DNA from: Myxococcus stipitatus
GTDB lineage: Bacteria; Myxococcota; Myxococcia; Myxococcales; Myxococcaceae
Direction: 5' to 3'
Assembly (NCBI RefSeq): GCF_021412625.1
Contig: NZ_JAKCFI010000012.1
Span: 124,001 to 188,000 of the forward strand
DNA: 64,000 bases
Below the pieces are notes generated by a model that searched no databases, was not told the DNA's origin, and worked only from the letters and a program-made list of their open reading frames with translations. Numbering within the stretch: the first letter of the stretch is position 1; each line of letters starts with the position of its first letter. A program made the position numbers and the translations under genes. Of this stretch, positions 17,642 through 26,487 are shown piece by piece.

Positions 17642-18327
17642 ACACTTTTCGCGACCGGTTCCTCGCCCCCTCGCTTCGCGAGCATGGCCAGAAACGCCCG
17701 GAAGTAGACGACGGCGCTCCAGACGGAGAAGCCCCCCGACAGGTAGACGAGCACCTTGCCGACCAGGTTGTAGTCGACGGGGGTGCTGAACGAGCCGAGT
17801 TGGAGCGGGTGAACGTAGTGGACACACAGTGAGATGATGCCCACGAGCTGGAGGGAGGTCTTCCATTTCCCCTCCTGCCCCGCCGCGATGACCATGCCCT
17901 CGCTCGCGGCGATGGTGCGCAGGCCGCTGACGATGAACTCACGCGCCAAGAGGACGATGACGACCCACGCCGCGATGCGTCCCAGCCGCACCATCATCAC
18001 CAGGGCGGCCATGGCGATGAGCTTGTCGGCCAGCGGGTCCATGAACTTGCCGACCACGGTGATGAGGTTCCACTTGCGCGCCAGGTAGCCGTCCACCACG
18101 TCGGTGATGGAGGCGAGCGCGAAGACGAGCCCGGCGAACAGGGAGCTGAGCGGGTCCGCGTCGTACATCAGCCAGACGAAGGGGGGGATGAGGAGGATGC
18201 GCCCCAGCGTGAGCATGTTGGGCAGGTTCCAGAACTCCTGCACCAGCACGCTCGGCTTGCGCTCCGCGCGGCGGCGCGCGCGTTCCTCTCGCTTGCGCTG
18301 CTTCCGGGTCGCTCGGTCCGTGGCCAT
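17638..18327 (-). CDS. pgsA: CDP-diacylglycerol--glycerol-3-phosphate 3-phosphatidyltransferase
   Basis: 229 residues. The CDP-alcohol phosphotransferase motif is complete: D76, D79-G80, A83-R84, G93, D97 and D101 (pattern DxxDGxxARx8Gx3Dx3D). Several transmembrane helices follow. A highly basic N-terminal extension of about 25 residues precedes the NLPNMLTLGR segment that opens most PgsA proteins. It makes phosphatidylglycerophosphate in the inner membrane, the committed step to phosphatidylglycerol and cardiolipin. The downstream tRNA promoter overlaps its stop codon; the upstream TPR gene is 12 bp away on the same strand. Confidence 0.92.
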   Translation of the reverse strand: MATDRATRKQRKREERARRRAERKPSVLVQEFWNLPNMLTLGRILLIPPFVWLMYDADPLSSLFAGLVFALASITDVVDGYLARKWNLITVVGKFMDPLADKLIAMAALVMMVRLGRIAAWVVIVLLAREFIVSGLRTIAASEGMVIAAGQEGKWKTSLQLVGIISLCVHYVHPLQLGSFSTPVDYNLVGKVLVYLSGGFSVWSAVVYFRAFLAMLAKRGGEEPVAKSV

Positions 18328-18339
18328 GGCGCGTCCCTT

Positions 18340-19803
18340 CTAGCGGAGGCCGAGGGCGATGAGGGCAAAACCTTCACCGACCAGTTCGACGGCGGCCCGG
18401 AGCGCCTCCCCGGTGGGGGACTTGAGCAGGGGGACCACCCGGGGCGTGAGGTTGCCCTGCCAGCCCACCAGGTGCGTCAAGGGCACCGTCACCGCCTCGT
18501 CCGGGCGCACCGCCACCGAGCGCAGCGGCCCCGGCAGGCTGAGCAGCACCCGCCCCTGCCCCCGCAGGTGGACCAGGTCCAGGTCCGGCGCGATGTCCGA
18601 CGGCACACGGCCGTTCTCGAACATCACCGGCTCCTCGAAGGCGAAGAGGTACTCGTCCCGGAAGTAGGCGGAGTCCTCCCCCAGGTCCACGGCGAGCAGC
18701 GTGCGTCGCTCCGCCGGCTCCAGGTGCAGCATGCCCCGGCCGCGCGCGCGCACCATGCGCGAGCCCCCGTCCCCGAAGGGCTTGTCCGTCGCCCGTCCCC
18801 GGAAGCGCTTCATCTCCGGCTGGAAGGCGAGCTGCCCCTGGATGGCCACCAGCCCATCCAGCCGCGTGAGCACCTCCCCCGCGACCGCGATGGAGAACGA
18901 GCCCCGCCCCAGCACGAACGGGCCCGCCGGCCCGGCGGACTCGAGCGCGAGCGACGGCGCCAGCTCCGCGAGCAGCGGCGTGGCGGATTCCGGCCCTCCT
19001 GCGCGACGGGACGCGGAGTCCCCCGCCCCAGCGGCACTGGCGGCTGGCGCGGCGACCCGGGTGAGCTGGAGCCTCGTCAGGGGCACCGGCGTCTGGGGAA
19101 CGGGCGCGGGCTCCGCGGCGGCCTCGGGCGCGGCGGTCGCGCCTCCCTCGTTGAGGGCGCTGGGCCCCTCGTCCTCCGCGAAGCGGATCTCCTCCTCCGC
19201 TTCGGGCCCTGGCTCCGGTGTGGCGGGCGCGGGGGGGACGGGCGCGTCGGCGGGCGGAGGCGGCGCGGCGCGCGCGGCGGTGGGCGGCACCGGCGCGGGC
19301 GTGGCGCGCGAGTAGGTCTCCCCGGCGATGGCGCGGGACATCTTGTCCGCCATGGCGTCGCTGCCGGCGAGCAGGAAGTGCTCGCGCGCGCGGCCGTACT
19401 CGCCCATCTGCGCCAGGGCGAGGCCCAGGTAGTTCTGCGCCTTCTGGTGCTCGGGGGCCAGGTCGGTGGCCGTCTCGAACTCGCGCACGGCGCGCTGCAG
19501 GGCGTTCGTCTTCAGGTACACGAGGCCCAGGTTGACCCGCAGCGTGGGGTCCACCGGGTTGTCGCGCACGAGCATCTCATACAGCTCCGCGGCGCGGTCG
19601 AAGCTGCCGAGCTTGAAGTAGCAGAGGCCCAACAGGTTCTGGGCCTTCTCGTTCCGGGGCTGGAGCTGGTGGGCGCGCTCCAGGAACTCCTTCGATTCGA
19701 GGGTCTTGTTGGCGGCCAGCAGCTCCGCGCCCCGCTGGATCTGCTGGAGGAACTCGTCGTCAGCGGGGCTCGTCTCCGCCCGCCCCTTCGCGCGCGTCGT
19801 CAT
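18340..19803 (-). CDS. TPR protein with C-terminal AIM24-like domain
   Basis: 487 residues. Residues about 18-150 contain four tetratricopeptide repeats (for example AHQLQPRNEKAQNLLGLCYF and PVDPTLRVNLGLVYLKTNAL). Residues about 165-300 are a low-complexity Ala/Pro linker. Residues about 305-480 are a beta-rich domain resembling the AIM24/TerB-like jelly-roll family (FVLGRGSFSIAVAGEVLTRLDGL; LVHLRGQGRVLLSLPG). No signal peptide is seen, so it is probably cytoplasmic. TPRs suggest protein-protein contacts; the cellular role is unknown. Its start overlaps the upstream transglycosylase gene by 44 bp. Confidence 0.75.
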   Translation of the reverse strand: MTTRAKGRAETSPADDEFLQQIQRGAELLAANKTLESKEFLERAHQLQPRNEKAQNLLGLCYFKLGSFDRAAELYEMLVRDNPVDPTLRVNLGLVYLKTNALQRAVREFETATDLAPEHQKAQNYLGLALAQMGEYGRAREHFLLAGSDAMADKMSRAIAGETYSRATPAPVPPTAARAAPPPPADAPVPPAPATPEPGPEAEEEIRFAEDEGPSALNEGGATAAPEAAAEPAPVPQTPVPLTRLQLTRVAAPAASAAGAGDSASRRAGGPESATPLLAELAPSLALESAGPAGPFVLGRGSFSIAVAGEVLTRLDGLVAIQGQLAFQPEMKRFRGRATDKPFGDGGSRMVRARGRGMLHLEPAERRTLLAVDLGEDSAYFRDEYLFAFEEPVMFENGRVPSDIAPDLDLVHLRGQGRVLLSLPGPLRSVAVRPDEAVTVPLTHLVGWQGNLTPRVVPLLKSPTGEALRAAVELVGEGFALIALGLR

Positions 19804-20446
19804 TCTGGGATGTGGGCTCGCGGGGCTCGCTCTCGGCGGGCCGCTCGCGCTCCTTGTAGTGGTAGTAGAGCTGGAGCACCTTGCGCACGTACCCCTGCGT
19901 CTCCTCGTACGGGGGCACCTTGCCGCCGTAGCGCTTCACGGCGTCCGGGCCGGCGTTGTACGCGGCGATCATCTTCACCATGTCGCCGTCGAACATGTTG
20001 GCGAGCACCCGCAGGTAGCGCACGCCCCCCTCGATGTTGTCGCGCTCGTCGAAGATGTCCTTCACGTACATGTCCGACGCGGTGGCCGGCATGAGCTGCA
20101 TCAACCCGCTGGCGCCCTTGTGGCTCAGGGCGTTCGAATTGAAGTTGCTCTCCGCGTGCATGATGGCGCGCACCAGCGCGGTGGGGATGCGGTAGCGCAG
20201 CGCCGCCGCCGCGATGTGGGGGTCCAGCTCCGGCGGTGTCCGGGAACGCCCCACGACGGGGACGTTCTTGGCCGGGGCCTGCGCGAAGCTCCCCTTCATC
20301 TTCGTGGCGCGCTTGCCGCCCGTGGGCGGGACGTTCGTGTAGACGATGGTCCCGTCCTTCTCGACGTACCGGTAGACGGAGTCGGCGGCCCCCGCCAACG
20401 ACGGGAGGCACAGCATGGCGAGGAGGAGCGCGGGAATGGCACGCAT
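19760..20446 (-). CDS. Lytic murein transglycosylase (SLT family) with DUF4124-like N-terminus
   Basis: 228 residues with a signal peptide (MRAIPALLLAMLCLPSLAGAA). Residues about 21-50 have the YRYVEKDGTIVYTN pattern of DUF4124. Residues about 74-190 are the SLT lysozyme-like domain with catalytic glutamate E99 (MHAESNFNS), GLMQLMP and AYNAGP motifs. It should cleave peptidoglycan glycan strands in the periplasm to 1,6-anhydro products. The tail is hydrophilic. It is divergent from nadB, with 87 bp between the starts, and overlaps the following TPR gene. Confidence 0.9.
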   Translation of the reverse strand: MRAIPALLLAMLCLPSLAGAADSVYRYVEKDGTIVYTNVPPTGGKRATKMKGSFAQAPAKNVPVVGRSRTPPELDPHIAAAALRYRIPTALVRAIMHAESNFNSNALSHKGASGLMQLMPATASDMYVKDIFDERDNIEGGVRYLRVLANMFDGDMVKMIAAYNAGPDAVKRYGGKVPPYEETQGYVRKVLQLYYHYKERERPAESEPREPTSQNDDAREGAGGDEPR

Positions 20447-20533
20447 ATCGGCGCACCAACCTTATTCAAGGGGCGGAAAGTCCTCAAGAAATCGCCTTGT
20501 TTCCAGCACTTACACCCATTAAGGCTGTTGGCC

Positions 20534-22123
20534 ATGCCCCATCGGTTCGATTTCCTCGTCCTGGGAGGCGGAGTGGCGGGCCTCTCGTTCGCCCTCCAGG
20601 CCGCCCGGCATGGCACCGTCGCGGTGTTGACCAAGCGGGAGCGCAGCGAGAGCAACACGGCCTATGCCCAGGGTGGCATCGCCAGCGTGCTCGCCCCCAC
20701 CGACTCGTTCGACGCGCACATCGAGGACACCCTGGTGGCGGGCGCCGGCCTGTGCCACCGGGACGCGGTGGAGGTGACGGTGCGCGAGGGGCCCGGGCGC
20801 ATCCGGGAGCTGGTGCAGTTGGGCGCCGAGTTCGACCGCCACACCACCGGTGAGTTCGACCTGACGCGCGAGGGGGGCCACTCCGCGCGCCGCATCATCC
20901 ACGCGCACGACCTCACCGGGCGCGAGGTGCAACGCGCGCTGCTCGCCAAGTGCGACGAGACGCCCAACATCACCTTCTTCCCCAACACCGCCGCCATCGA
21001 CCTCATCCTGGACCGGCACGTGCCCAGGCCGGGCACGGGGCGGTGCCTGGGCGTATACGCGCTGCTGGAGAACGGGAGCATCGAGCGCTTCCTGGGCCGG
21101 GTGACGGTGCTGGCCACCGGCGGCGCGGGCAAGGTGTACCTGTACACGTCCAACCCGGACGTGGCCACCGGTGACGGCGTGGCCATGGCGTACCGCGCGG
21201 GCGCGCAGGTGGCGAACATGGAGTTCTACCAGTTCCACCCCACCTGCCTGTACCACCCGGAGGCCAAGAGCTTCCTCATCAGCGAGGCGCTGCGCGGCGA
21301 GGGCGGCAAGCTGCGGCTCAAGGGCGGCCAGACGTTCATGGAGCGCTACCACCCGCTGGGCGCGCTCGCCCCGCGCGACGTGGTGGCGCGCGCCATCGAC
21401 GCGGAGATGAAGCGCACCGGCGACGAGTGCGTGTACCTGGACATGACGCACATGGGGCGGGCCTTCCTCGCCGAGCGCTTCCCCAACATCTACGCCACCT
21501 GCAAGGCCTTCAACATCGACATCGCCGTGCAGCCCATCCCCGTGGTGCCGGCGGCCCACTACCAGTGCGGCGGCGTGGTGACGGACCTCCACGGGCGCAC
21601 CAACGTGCCGGGCCTCTACGCCATCGGCGAGGTCACCTGCACGGGCCTGCACGGCGCCAACCGGCTCGCGTCCAACTCGCTGCTGGAGGGGCTGGTCTTC
21701 GGGCACCGCGCGGTGAAGATGGCGGTGGAGGAGCTGGCGTCGCTGCCCACGCCCCGCGAGGACCCGCCGGAGTGGGACCCCGGCAGCGCGGTGGAGTCCG
21801 ACGAGAGCGTCGTCGTCAGCCACAACTGGGACGAGATCCGCCGGCTGATGTGGAACTACGTGGGCATCGTCCGCACGGACAAGCGGTTGATGCGCGCCCG
21901 GCGCCGGCTGCAGCTGCTGCGCGAGGAGATTCGCGACTACTACTGGCGCTTCAAGGTGACCCGGGACGTCATCGAGCTGCGCAACATCGCGGACGTGGCG
22001 ATGCTCATCGTCGACTGCGCCGCGCGCCGCAAGGAGAGCCGGGGGCTGCACTACACGCTCGACTACCCCCACGCCGACGACCACCACGGCCCACGCGACA
22101 CCATCCTCTCGCGGGAGTTCTGA
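20534..22123 (+). CDS. nadB: L-aspartate oxidase
   Basis: 529 residues from the ATG at 20534. It has the FAD-binding motif GGGVAGLSFAL at the N-terminus, SNTAYAQGGIA (the family motif with active-site residues), HxxGREVQRALL, the substrate-binding FHPTCLYHPE region, and GLYAIGEVTCTGLHGANRLASNSLLEGL near residue 360. NadB oxidises aspartate to iminoaspartate for NAD synthesis. Neither nadA nor nadC is nearby. The succinate dehydrogenase flavoprotein is a related family, but length and motif order fit NadB. It is followed after 6 bp by the rhomboid gene. Confidence 0.94.
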   Translation: MPHRFDFLVLGGGVAGLSFALQAARHGTVAVLTKRERSESNTAYAQGGIASVLAPTDSFDAHIEDTLVAGAGLCHRDAVEVTVREGPGRIRELVQLGAEFDRHTTGEFDLTREGGHSARRIIHAHDLTGREVQRALLAKCDETPNITFFPNTAAIDLILDRHVPRPGTGRCLGVYALLENGSIERFLGRVTVLATGGAGKVYLYTSNPDVATGDGVAMAYRAGAQVANMEFYQFHPTCLYHPEAKSFLISEALRGEGGKLRLKGGQTFMERYHPLGALAPRDVVARAIDAEMKRTGDECVYLDMTHMGRAFLAERFPNIYATCKAFNIDIAVQPIPVVPAAHYQCGGVVTDLHGRTNVPGLYAIGEVTCTGLHGANRLASNSLLEGLVFGHRAVKMAVEELASLPTPREDPPEWDPGSAVESDESVVVSHNWDEIRRLMWNYVGIVRTDKRLMRARRRLQLLREEIRDYYWRFKVTRDVIELRNIADVAMLIVDCAARRKESRGLHYTLDYPHADDHHGPRDTILSREF

Positions 22124-22129
22124 GCCGTC

Positions 22130-22861
22130 ATGTCCTCCGGCCCTCGCCACATCCTCGATGATCCGCGCGGACCTCCCGGCCCCGAAGGCCCGGGAGGAGG
22201 TCCCCCCTTCGCGCCCCCCGCCTCCTTCAAGCCGGTGCTCCCACGGCCGTGGGTCTGCTACGCCATCATCGGCCTGTCGGTGCTCATGTTCGTGCTGGAG
22301 GAGGCGCGCGTGCTGCCCTCCTTCGGCACGCGGACCCTGCCCTTGCTGGCGCTGTATGGCCCCGCGGTCCAGGCGGGACAGTACTGGCGGCTGCTGGGCG
22401 CCGCGGTGGAGCACGGCGGCATCCTCCACCTGGTCTTCAACATGTCCGTCGTCGTGACGCTGGGCTTCACGCTGGAGCGCGGCATCGGCGGCCTGCGCTT
22501 CCTGGGGCTGTCGCTCGTCACGGCGCTGGGCGCGTCCGCCTTCTCGCTGCTGTTCAACTTCGACACGCCCATGGTGGGCGCCTCCGGGATGATTCTGGGG
22601 TGGGCCGGGGCCATGCTCTCCATCGCGACCCGGCAGGGACGGCGCGAGCTGGGCATCTGGCTGGTGCAGGTGGCCGTGCTCAGCCTGCTGCCCTTCGTGA
22701 GCTGGTCGGGGCACCTGGGCGGCTTCCTCTTCGGCCTGCCATGCGGGCTCGCCCTGCGCATGGGCCGACAGGTGTACGCCAGGGCCCTGCCCATCATCCT
22801 CTTCCTGACGGCCATCGTCGCCCTCTATGCGGCCCACCCCGAGAAGCGCGGAGGCTTCTGA
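22130..22861 (+). CDS. Rhomboid-family intramembrane serine protease
   Basis: 243 residues with a 35-residue Pro/Gly-rich cytoplasmic tail, then about six transmembrane segments. The catalytic dyad is visible: S152 in GASGMILG and H195 in SGHLGGFLFG. H100 and N104 (HLVFNM) match the usual oxyanion/structural positions. It cleaves transmembrane proteins within the bilayer; no substrate can be inferred. It lies between nadB (6 bp) and a LOG-family gene (1 bp after its stop), so the three are probably cotranscribed. Confidence 0.9.
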   Translation: MSSGPRHILDDPRGPPGPEGPGGGPPFAPPASFKPVLPRPWVCYAIIGLSVLMFVLEEARVLPSFGTRTLPLLALYGPAVQAGQYWRLLGAAVEHGGILHLVFNMSVVVTLGFTLERGIGGLRFLGLSLVTALGASAFSLLFNFDTPMVGASGMILGWAGAMLSIATRQGRRELGIWLVQVAVLSLLPFVSWSGHLGGFLFGLPCGLALRMGRQVYARALPIILFLTAIVALYAAHPEKRGGF

Positions 22862-22862
22862 G

Positions 22863-23456
22863 ATGCGCGTGCGAAGCGTCTGCGTGTTCTGCGGCTCACG
22901 CCCCGGCAACCACCCGGAGTACACGGAGGCGGCGCGACTGCTGGGCACGGAGCTGGCGCGCCAGGGGCTGACGCTCGTCTACGGCGGGGCCAGCGTGGGC
23001 CTCATGGGGACGGTGGCGAGCGCCGCGCTGAGCGCGGGCGGCCAGGTGCTCGGCGTGCTGCCGGACTTCCTGGGCGCGCGGGAGATTGCCCACCTGGGCC
23101 TGACGGAGTTCCTCCGCGTCGGCTCCATGCACGAGCGCAAGGCCCTCATGGCGGAGCGCTCGGACGCGTTCATCGCCCTGCCCGGGGGCTTCGGGACGCT
23201 GGACGAGCTGTTCGAAATCGTCACCTGGGCGCAGCTCGGCCTGCATCGCAAGCCCATGGGGCTGCTGGACACGCGGGGCTTCTACCAGCCCCTGCTGGCC
23301 ATGGCCCGGCACATGGCGGACGCGGGCTTCGTGCCGCCCGAGCAGGCCCTGCCCTTCGCGGTGAGTGACTCGCCCGCGGAGCTGGTGGCGCGGCTGCTCG
23401 CCGGCCCCACCCTGACGGTGACGGAGAAGTGGCTGAAGCGCCCCGAGCAGACGTGA
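22863..23456 (+). CDS. LOG-family protein (putative nucleoside 5'-monophosphate phosphoribohydrolase)
   Basis: 197 residues from the ATG at 22863, one base after the rhomboid stop. It has the Rossmann-like opening VCVFCGSRPGNHPEY, the GGASVGLMG motif, and the LOG signature PGGFGTLDELFE with the catalytic glutamate. MHERKALM matches the conserved Arg-Lys region. The family hydrolyses nucleoside monophosphates such as cytokinin ribotides; the bacterial substrate is usually unclear. It is convergent with the lipoprotein gene at 23470. Confidence 0.88.
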   Translation: MRVRSVCVFCGSRPGNHPEYTEAARLLGTELARQGLTLVYGGASVGLMGTVASAALSAGGQVLGVLPDFLGAREIAHLGLTEFLRVGSMHERKALMAERSDAFIALPGGFGTLDELFEIVTWAQLGLHRKPMGLLDTRGFYQPLLAMARHMADAGFVPPEQALPFAVSDSPAELVARLLAGPTLTVTEKWLKRPEQT

Positions 23457-23469
23457 GACGCGCCCGCGC

Positions 23470-24099
23470 CTACTCCGCGGCCACCGTGAGCTGCGCCTGA
23501 CCGAGCGACGAGGCCAGGCGGAACGTCACCTCGGTCGTGCCGGGGGGAATCACGGGCTCGCCGTTGGCCATCTGCGTGGGGAACTGCACCTCGTAGCCCA
23601 CCCAGAACACGCTCGTGTACGGGTAGTACGCGCGCATCTCCAGGTCCGCGCGGCCCAGCCGGCGGATGCGCGAGGGCGTCACCTCGCCCGCGGGCGTCAC
23701 CAGCGCCATGCGCCAGATGGAGCGCTTGAAGTCGAAGTCGAGGTACCGGTAGTCGTTGACGTGCACGCCCAGGAAGAACTCGTGGACCTGCGCGGCCTCC
23801 GCGCGCTCCTCCGACAGCAGCTGTTCCACCTTGGGGGCGGGCAGCATCTGGAAGACGGCCTGGCGCTTCACCCGCGCCTCGCGGAAGCGCGGCGTCTGCA
23901 GCGTCACGCCCGCGAACAGCCGCGTGTCGAAGCCGTCGTAGATCTCCTCCTGGCCGGAGTACCGCGCGAGCAACGTCCGGTACGCCTGCTCCGCGCGCTC
24001 GTCCTGGAGCTTGGGCGCCTGCTCGCCCACGGCGGGGGGCACGGTGGAACAACCGGACAACAGGCCCCCCAACACCCCGACGACGAGAAGCTTCTTCAC
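23470..24099 (-). CDS. Lipoprotein of unknown function
   Basis: 209 residues. The N-terminus MKKLLVVGVLGGLLSGCST is a lipoprotein signal with lipobox LSGC. The mature part is about 190 residues, mainly beta-strand in character, with no recognised domain. It overlaps the pyrE stop by 4 bp (ATGA), so it is translationally coupled to pyrE and padC. The partner and function are unknown. Confidence 0.75.
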   Translation of the reverse strand: MKKLLVVGVLGGLLSGCSTVPPAVGEQAPKLQDERAEQAYRTLLARYSGQEEIYDGFDTRLFAGVTLQTPRFREARVKRQAVFQMLPAPKVEQLLSEERAEAAQVHEFFLGVHVNDYRYLDFDFKRSIWRMALVTPAGEVTPSRIRRLGRADLEMRAYYPYTSVFWVGYEVQFPTQMANGEPVIPPGTTEVTFRLASSLGQAQLTVAAE

Positions 24100-24665
24100 G
24101 GAATGAAGTCCTTGCGGGTGAACAACGTGGTGAGCCGGTGGCCCGCGGCCTCCACCGCCTCACGTCCACCCTCGAGCCTGTCCACCAGGGCGAAGGCGCC
24201 CAGCACCGTCAGCCCCTCGGATTGGGCCCGCTCGATGGCCTTGAGCGTGGAACCGCCCGTCGTGACGACGTCCTCGACGATGGCCACCTTCGCGCCCGCG
24301 CCCAGCCCGCTCAGGCCCTCGATCCACTGGCCGGTGCCATGGCCCTTGGGCTCCTTGCGGACGATGAAGGCCGACAGCGGGTAGCCGGACAGGTAGCCGG
24401 TGAGGCTCACCGCGGAGGCCAGCGGATCCGCGCCGAGCGTCAGCCCGCCCACGCCCACCGCCTCCGGGGCCTCGCGGCGGATGGCGTCCAGGAACAGCCG
24501 GCCGATGAGGAAGTGCCCCTCGGCCAGGAGCGCCGTGCGCTTGCAGTCGATGTAGAAGTCCGACTCCTTGCCGGACGAGAGGACGACGCGGCGACGCTCG
24601 AAGGAGCGCTGGGTGAGCAGCTCCAGCAGCCGCGCGCGATCACGCACCAGGGCATCCGCGAACAC
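24096..24665 (-). CDS. pyrE: Orotate phosphoribosyltransferase
   Basis: 189 residues. The PRPP-binding loop VAIVEDVVTTGGST is in the expected position (about 125-138), with FERRRVVLSSGKESDFYIDCK at the N-terminus and GLTLGADPLASAVS as the hood region. It converts orotate and PRPP to OMP in pyrimidine synthesis. It starts immediately after the padC stop on the same strand and overlaps the downstream lipoprotein gene. No other pyrimidine gene is in the window. Confidence 0.93.
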   Translation of the reverse strand: MFADALVRDRARLLELLTQRSFERRRVVLSSGKESDFYIDCKRTALLAEGHFLIGRLFLDAIRREAPEAVGVGGLTLGADPLASAVSLTGYLSGYPLSAFIVRKEPKGHGTGQWIEGLSGLGAGAKVAIVEDVVTTGGSTLKAIERAQSEGLTVLGAFALVDRLEGGREAVEAAGHRLTTLFTRKDFIP

Positions 24666-25724
24666 CTAGAGTCCCTCCAGGTAGGCCACCAGCTCCGACG
24701 AGTAGCGCAGCTGCATGAGCAGCTCGGCCCGCCTCGACTCGTCCAGTGACGCGAAGACATCCGCCAGCAGCGACAGGTCCTGGTTGATGGCGCCCAGCCG
24801 CTGGGAGACGTCCGCGGCCAGCTCGTCCGCGTCGATCTCCTCCTCCACGCCCTCCGGCGCCAGCGACTCCTCGGTCGCGAGCGCCTTCTCCAGCATGTCC
24901 GCCACGGCGGCGCTCAGGCGCCCCTGGGCCTCGAGCTGCTCGCGCTTGGCCTCCAGGACCTCCGGCTCCACCGGCGTGGCGTGGATGGCCTCCGCCAGCG
25001 ACATGAGGAGCGCGTCCTCGTCCGACAGGTCCGTGTGGACACGCGCCTGGACGGCGTCGCGCTTGAGGAACCGCAGCGCCGCCACGCGCCGGAAGCCACA
25101 CACCAGCTGGAAGCGCTCGCCTCCGAGCGGACGCACGTCCACCGGGAACAGCTGCCCCAACCGGGCGATGTCCGTGGCCAGGCCCGACACGTCGCCCTCC
25201 GGCCGCAGCCGGAACGACACGTCGTCCTCGAGCCGCTCCAGCGGCATCAGCACCGTCACCACGCGCCCCGCCAGGCGCTCCTCGGGAGCCTCCAGCGGCT
25301 CGAACTCCTCGGAGTCCCCGTCTCCGCCATCCGAGGCGGACGCCACCTGCGCGCCGTCCGCCGTCCCGGAGACCCCGTTGCCCGCGACGTGCGCCGGCTC
25401 GGGCTCCGCTGGCGTCACCGGGGCCACGGGAGGCTCGGGGGCCTCGCTCCGCGGCTCCTCGACGGACGCGGCGCCGCTCACGGCGGCCTCCGCGCCAGCC
25501 TGTTCCAGGGACGTCGTCACCTCCGGCGTCGGGGTGGCCTGGGCAGACGACTCCCCCTCCCCCGCGCGGGACTCCTCCGACGACGGCCGAGCCTCGGCGC
25601 TCACCCCACCTTCGGGCGCGCCTTCGCCGCCGCGCGCCGAGACCTGCTCGGACGTCGACGACGAGCCCCCGTCCGGAGATCCCGGCATCCCTTCCTGTCC
25701 GTCAACCCTGTGCTCGGCGTCCAT
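24666..25724 (-). CDS. padC: PadC-like ParB/Srx-domain adaptor next to bactofilins
   Basis: 352 residues. Residues 1-150 are acidic, Ser/Glu/Ala/Pro-rich and probably disordered. Residues about 155-245 form a ParB/Srx-type domain (VVTVLMPLERLEDDVSFRLR; GERFQLVCGFRRVAALRFL, the counterpart of the ParB CTP-binding box; DLSDEDALLMSLAEAIHA). The C-terminal 100 residues are helical. No helix-turn-helix DNA-binding domain is visible. M. xanthus PadC has this architecture, binds CTP, and links ParA to bactofilin filaments. Position directly downstream of bacN-bacO-bacP is the same as in M. xanthus. Confidence 0.85.
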   Translation of the reverse strand: MDAEHRVDGQEGMPGSPDGGSSSTSEQVSARGGEGAPEGGVSAEARPSSEESRAGEGESSAQATPTPEVTTSLEQAGAEAAVSGAASVEEPRSEAPEPPVAPVTPAEPEPAHVAGNGVSGTADGAQVASASDGGDGDSEEFEPLEAPEERLAGRVVTVLMPLERLEDDVSFRLRPEGDVSGLATDIARLGQLFPVDVRPLGGERFQLVCGFRRVAALRFLKRDAVQARVHTDLSDEDALLMSLAEAIHATPVEPEVLEAKREQLEAQGRLSAAVADMLEKALATEESLAPEGVEEEIDADELAADVSQRLGAINQDLSLLADVFASLDESRRAELLMQLRYSSELVAYLEGL

Positions 25725-25788
25725 GGTGGCACCCCTATCCTACCCGCGCCCCGCGCCACCGGAGGTCCGGCGGCGTGGGAGGCGGGCT

Positions 25789-26484
25789 CTAGCGGGTCTT
25801 CTTCTTCACCACGACCTTCTTCTTCGCGCCAGCACCCACCGCGAAGGGCGTTGGCGGTTCGGCAGAGGCCGTCTGCTCCGCGACCGGGGCCGGAGCGGCC
25901 GCGCGCGTCTCCGCCCGGGGAGGCGGGGGAGGCGGCAGGGGCTTGCTCGCGGGCGGACGCGCGGCGGGCGGCGGCGGAGGCGTGGGCCGCGACACCACCG
26001 TGGCCTGCGTGGGCCGGGCGGGCGCCGTGGGCGGGCGGGGAGGCGTGGACGACGGCCGGGACGGCGTCGTCGTGGGACGCGTCACGGCGGTGGGGCGCGC
26101 CACGACGGGGCGCTCCGCCGGGAGCCGACCGGGCTCCACGTCGCCCATGTCGACGCGGCCGCGGAAGCTGGCGCCGTCCACGATGATGACGCGGGGGGCG
26201 TGGATGTCGCCCACCATGCGGCCCTCGCGGGTCAGCTCCACGCTCTCGGTGGCGTTGATGTTGCCCACCACCACGCCGCTGACGATGGCGTTCTTCACCG
26301 CCACGTTCGCCTTCACCACGCCCGAGGGCTCCACGATGAGGGTCCGGCTGAGCGTCAGCTCACCCTCCACGCGGCCCCGGACCGTGAGGTCCTCGTCACC
26401 CGTCAACTTGCCGCTGATGAGGATGGAAGGCCCCACCACGGTGTTGTTGACGGCGTCTGCGTTCAACTCCTTGGGGGTGGCCAC
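25789..26484 (-). CDS. bacP: Bactofilin with long basic C-terminal tail (BacP-like)
   Basis: 231 residues. Residues about 15-115 are the bactofilin beta-helix: repeated short strands such as LTVRGRVEGELTLSRTLIVEPSG and GRMVGDIHAPRVIIVDGASFRG. Residues about 120-215 are a Pro/Thr/Ala-rich linker, and the protein ends in KKKVVVKKKTR, a motif known from myxobacterial bactofilins. It forms cytoplasmic polar filaments. M. xanthus BacP recruits partners through its extended tail. It is the third of three tandem bactofilins, with padC next on the same strand. Confidence 0.88.
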   Translation of the reverse strand: MATPKELNADAVNNTVVGPSILISGKLTGDEDLTVRGRVEGELTLSRTLIVEPSGVVKANVAVKNAIVSGVVVGNINATESVELTREGRMVGDIHAPRVIIVDGASFRGRVDMGDVEPGRLPAERPVVARPTAVTRPTTTPSRPSSTPPRPPTAPARPTQATVVSRPTPPPPPAARPPASKPLPPPPPPRAETRAAAPAPVAEQTASAEPPTPFAVGAGAKKKVVVKKKTR

Positions 26485-26487
26485 GAA

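Noticed and set aside
18340..19803. Overlap of 44 bp with the transglycosylase gene as a sign of a frameshift
   Set aside because: Both proteins are complete in their own frames, with domain content on each side; short overlaps are common here.
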